The notes under the pieces were generated by a model, which was not told the origin of the DNA, did not search any database, and was given only the letters and a program-made list of their open reading frames with translations. The position numbers and the translations under genes are program-made. Source: JAGXLC01 sp041686375 (GTDB lineage Bacteria; Bacteroidota; Bacteroidia; Bacteroidales; UBA12077). Taken from it: a stretch of 64,000 bases of DNA. Shown here in pieces: positions 63,144 through 64,000 of this stretch. Position 1 is the first letter of the stretch. The number at the start of each line of letters is the position of its first letter. The stretch spans positions 1 to 64,000 of the forward strand of contig JAWLEB010000005.1 in assembly GCA_041686375.1 (NCBI GenBank), given 5' to 3'.

Positions 63144-63430
63144 TTTTTTAGGGGTTAATCGTTAGACTTCATTCTATAACAAACTTACGACTTATTTTTG
63201 ACATTGTTTCTCTATTTTTGATGATTTAAGTCAACTTTTTTTGATTTTTTTTTTCTTGTGATTCAAAAATTAAAAACTTTCATCCAATAATGCATTGCAT
63301 AAAAGCTTATAAATAAAACATGTGGATATCATTTGCCAAATAAAAAAAGATGAGCAAATAAAGTTCTTTCTAATAGGGAGATGTTTTCATATTGTCAAAA
63401 TAATATGGGCTACTTGATTGTCAAAAAAAC

Positions 63431-63463
63431 AAAAAAGCGCCAGTTGTTTAGCTGACGCTTTTT
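63431..63463 (-). terminator. Intrinsic terminator of the right-edge gene
   Basis: Read on the minus strand: GAAAAAGCGTCAG, loop, CTGGCGC then TTTTTTG (stem AGCG-CAG / CTG-CGCT with one mismatch). It lies 29 bp beyond the stop of the gene at 63492. Confidence 0.75.
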
Positions 63464-63491
63464 CGTTGGGTTTTCTTTTAGATTACAGAGA

Positions 63492-64000
63492 TTAGTTAAA
63501 TTCTGGTATTCTACCTGGCGTCCAGGGAGCGTTAAGCTCTTCCAGTTTCTGTTCTAATTTACTAATATCCTCAGTTTTCAGTTTTTTAAGTTTTTCCAGC
63601 AGTGGTGGAAATTCTTTTTTAAGAATTTTGTAATTCATTCTTTCTGTTTCCGTTACCTTAGAAGTAGATCTGTAATGGGCATAGGAAATCGCACTCAGCC
63701 TTTCCATTATAGTCATCTCGTGTGGAGGAATTTCCTCGCTACTTGCTTTAGGGGTTACACCATGGAATGCAAATATTACCTCATCCAGCTCTTCTTCAAT
63801 TCTTTTTGCTTCTTTCATCAATTCTTTTGTTTCTGCCGGGGTATTAAGTATAGCCTGTTTGATACTTTGTACCTGTGCCATCATATCAGCACTGAATTTG
63901 TTGGCACCTTGAATAGCCCTTGTCATATCCGCAACTTTATCTTGGAATTCAAGTAATTCTTCTCTGTTTTCAGCAGGGAGTGTCCTGATTTCCAGCTGTT
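63492..64000 (-). CDS. C-terminal part of a large protein, probably a BNR/sortilin-like exported glycosidase-type protein
   Basis: The frame runs off the right edge: it is open to base 64000 upstream of the first internal Met at 63926. The 169 visible residues are helical and charged (ENREELLEFQDKVADMTRAIQ; ELMKEAKRIEEELDEVI; MTIMERLSAISYAHY) and end in WTPGRIPEFN. This kind of helical tail with a final GRIPE resembles the C-terminus of Bacteroidota proteins with VPS10/sortilin-type beta-propellers, but the propeller itself lies outside the window, so the call is tentative. Ends before a terminator. Confidence 0.5.
   Translation of the reverse strand, partial: QLEIRTLPAENREELLEFQDKVADMTRAIQGANKFSADMMAQVQSIKQAILNTPAETKELMKEAKRIEEELDEVIFAFHGVTPKASSEEIPPHEMTIMERLSAISYAHYRSTSKVTETERMNYKILKKEFPPLLEKLKKLKTEDISKLEQKLEELNAPWTPGRIPEFN

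Larger units (their letters stand above)
62688..63491. other. 804-bp region with two tiny lipoprotein genes
   Basis: Between the Gate-domain gene and the minus-strand gene at the right edge. Holds two short minus-strand lipoprotein genes (62804-62935, 63024-63143) and a terminator (63431-63463). The stretch of about 63150-63420 is very AT-rich with nothing recognised. Confidence 0.6.

Noticed and set aside
1..64000. CRISPR arrays, phage genes, intact insertion sequences and riboswitches
   Set aside because: I looked for regularly spaced repeats, transposase or phage motifs and known riboswitch cores and found none that hold up by eye.

Overview
The window is a chromosomal segment of an AT-rich Bacteroidota bacterium, most likely an anaerobic or facultative member of the Bacteroidia/Cytophagia side of the phylum. 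Support comes from the Bacteroidota-type RpoZ and the bamD-rpoZ-coaBC-DUF4835-recN block, a GSCFA-domain protein, a secreted protein ending in a type IX secretion (T9SS) sorting domain, and start regions carrying the Bacteroidota -7 motif TAnnTTTG. I see no phage, CRISPR array, intact insertion sequence or antibiotic-resistance gene.

Layout. 1-1409: C-terminally cut C69 dipeptidase, then a 190-aa unknown protein. 2.3-5.8 kb: a sulfur-related trio (SLC13 permease with RCK_C domains, CysQ, TauE/SafE exporter). 6-7.4 kb: aminoacyl-histidine dipeptidase. 8-14.2 kb: TCA-cycle genes (isocitrate dehydrogenase, 2-oxoglutarate dehydrogenase E2 and E1) plus an HD-like protein. 14.3-16.1 kb: sirtuin, S4 RNA-binding protein and a Mut7-C RNase-like protein. 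16.3-20.9 kb: a complete methylmalonyl-CoA epimerase plus sodium-pumping methylmalonyl-CoA decarboxylase operon. 21.3-23.7 kb: thioredoxin reductase and a serine-palmitoyltransferase-like enzyme. 23.9-33.1 kb: the housekeeping block bamD-rpoZ-coaBC-DUF4835-recN, then fabI, a DUF819 permease and lepA. 33.8-41.5 kb: tamB-tamA, a GSCFA protein and a lysophospholipase-like hydrolase, all on the minus strand. 41.6-46.3 kb: tRNA-Arg, a decayed hsdM fragment and a large secreted papain-like protease. 46.4-49.0 kb: an MlaEFD-type lipid transporter. 49.7-52.6 kb: 2-oxoglutarate:ferredoxin oxidoreductase (korAB). 52.6-53.7 kb: a D-threonine-aldolase-like enzyme. 54.0-59.6 kb: rseC-like gene and the full rnfBCDGEA operon. 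60-62.7 kb: a hybrid histidine kinase and a Gate-domain membrane protein. 62.8-63.2 kb: two tiny lipoproteins missed by ordinary ORF calling. The window ends inside a minus-strand gene.

How the genes fit together. KorAB can make reduced ferredoxin from 2-oxoglutarate, Rnf can couple ferredoxin oxidation to ion export, and the methylmalonyl-CoA decarboxylase pumps Na+ during propionate formation. With both a NAD-linked and a ferredoxin-linked 2-oxoglutarate oxidising enzyme present, this suggests flexible redox metabolism centred on an ion gradient (inference). BamD, TamAB, Mla and the SPT-like enzyme form a second theme: building the outer membrane and its lipids.

Most of the window is ordinary core genome. 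The parts most worth a second look are the hsdM relic next to tRNA-Arg, a cluster of REP-like hairpin repeats at 33.5-33.7 kb, the paired CPAY micro-lipoproteins, the lipocalin-like N-terminal extension on the decarboxylase beta subunit, the multidomain secreted protease, strong Shine-Dalgarno sites in a phylum that rarely uses them, and several long palindromes and leader hairpins.
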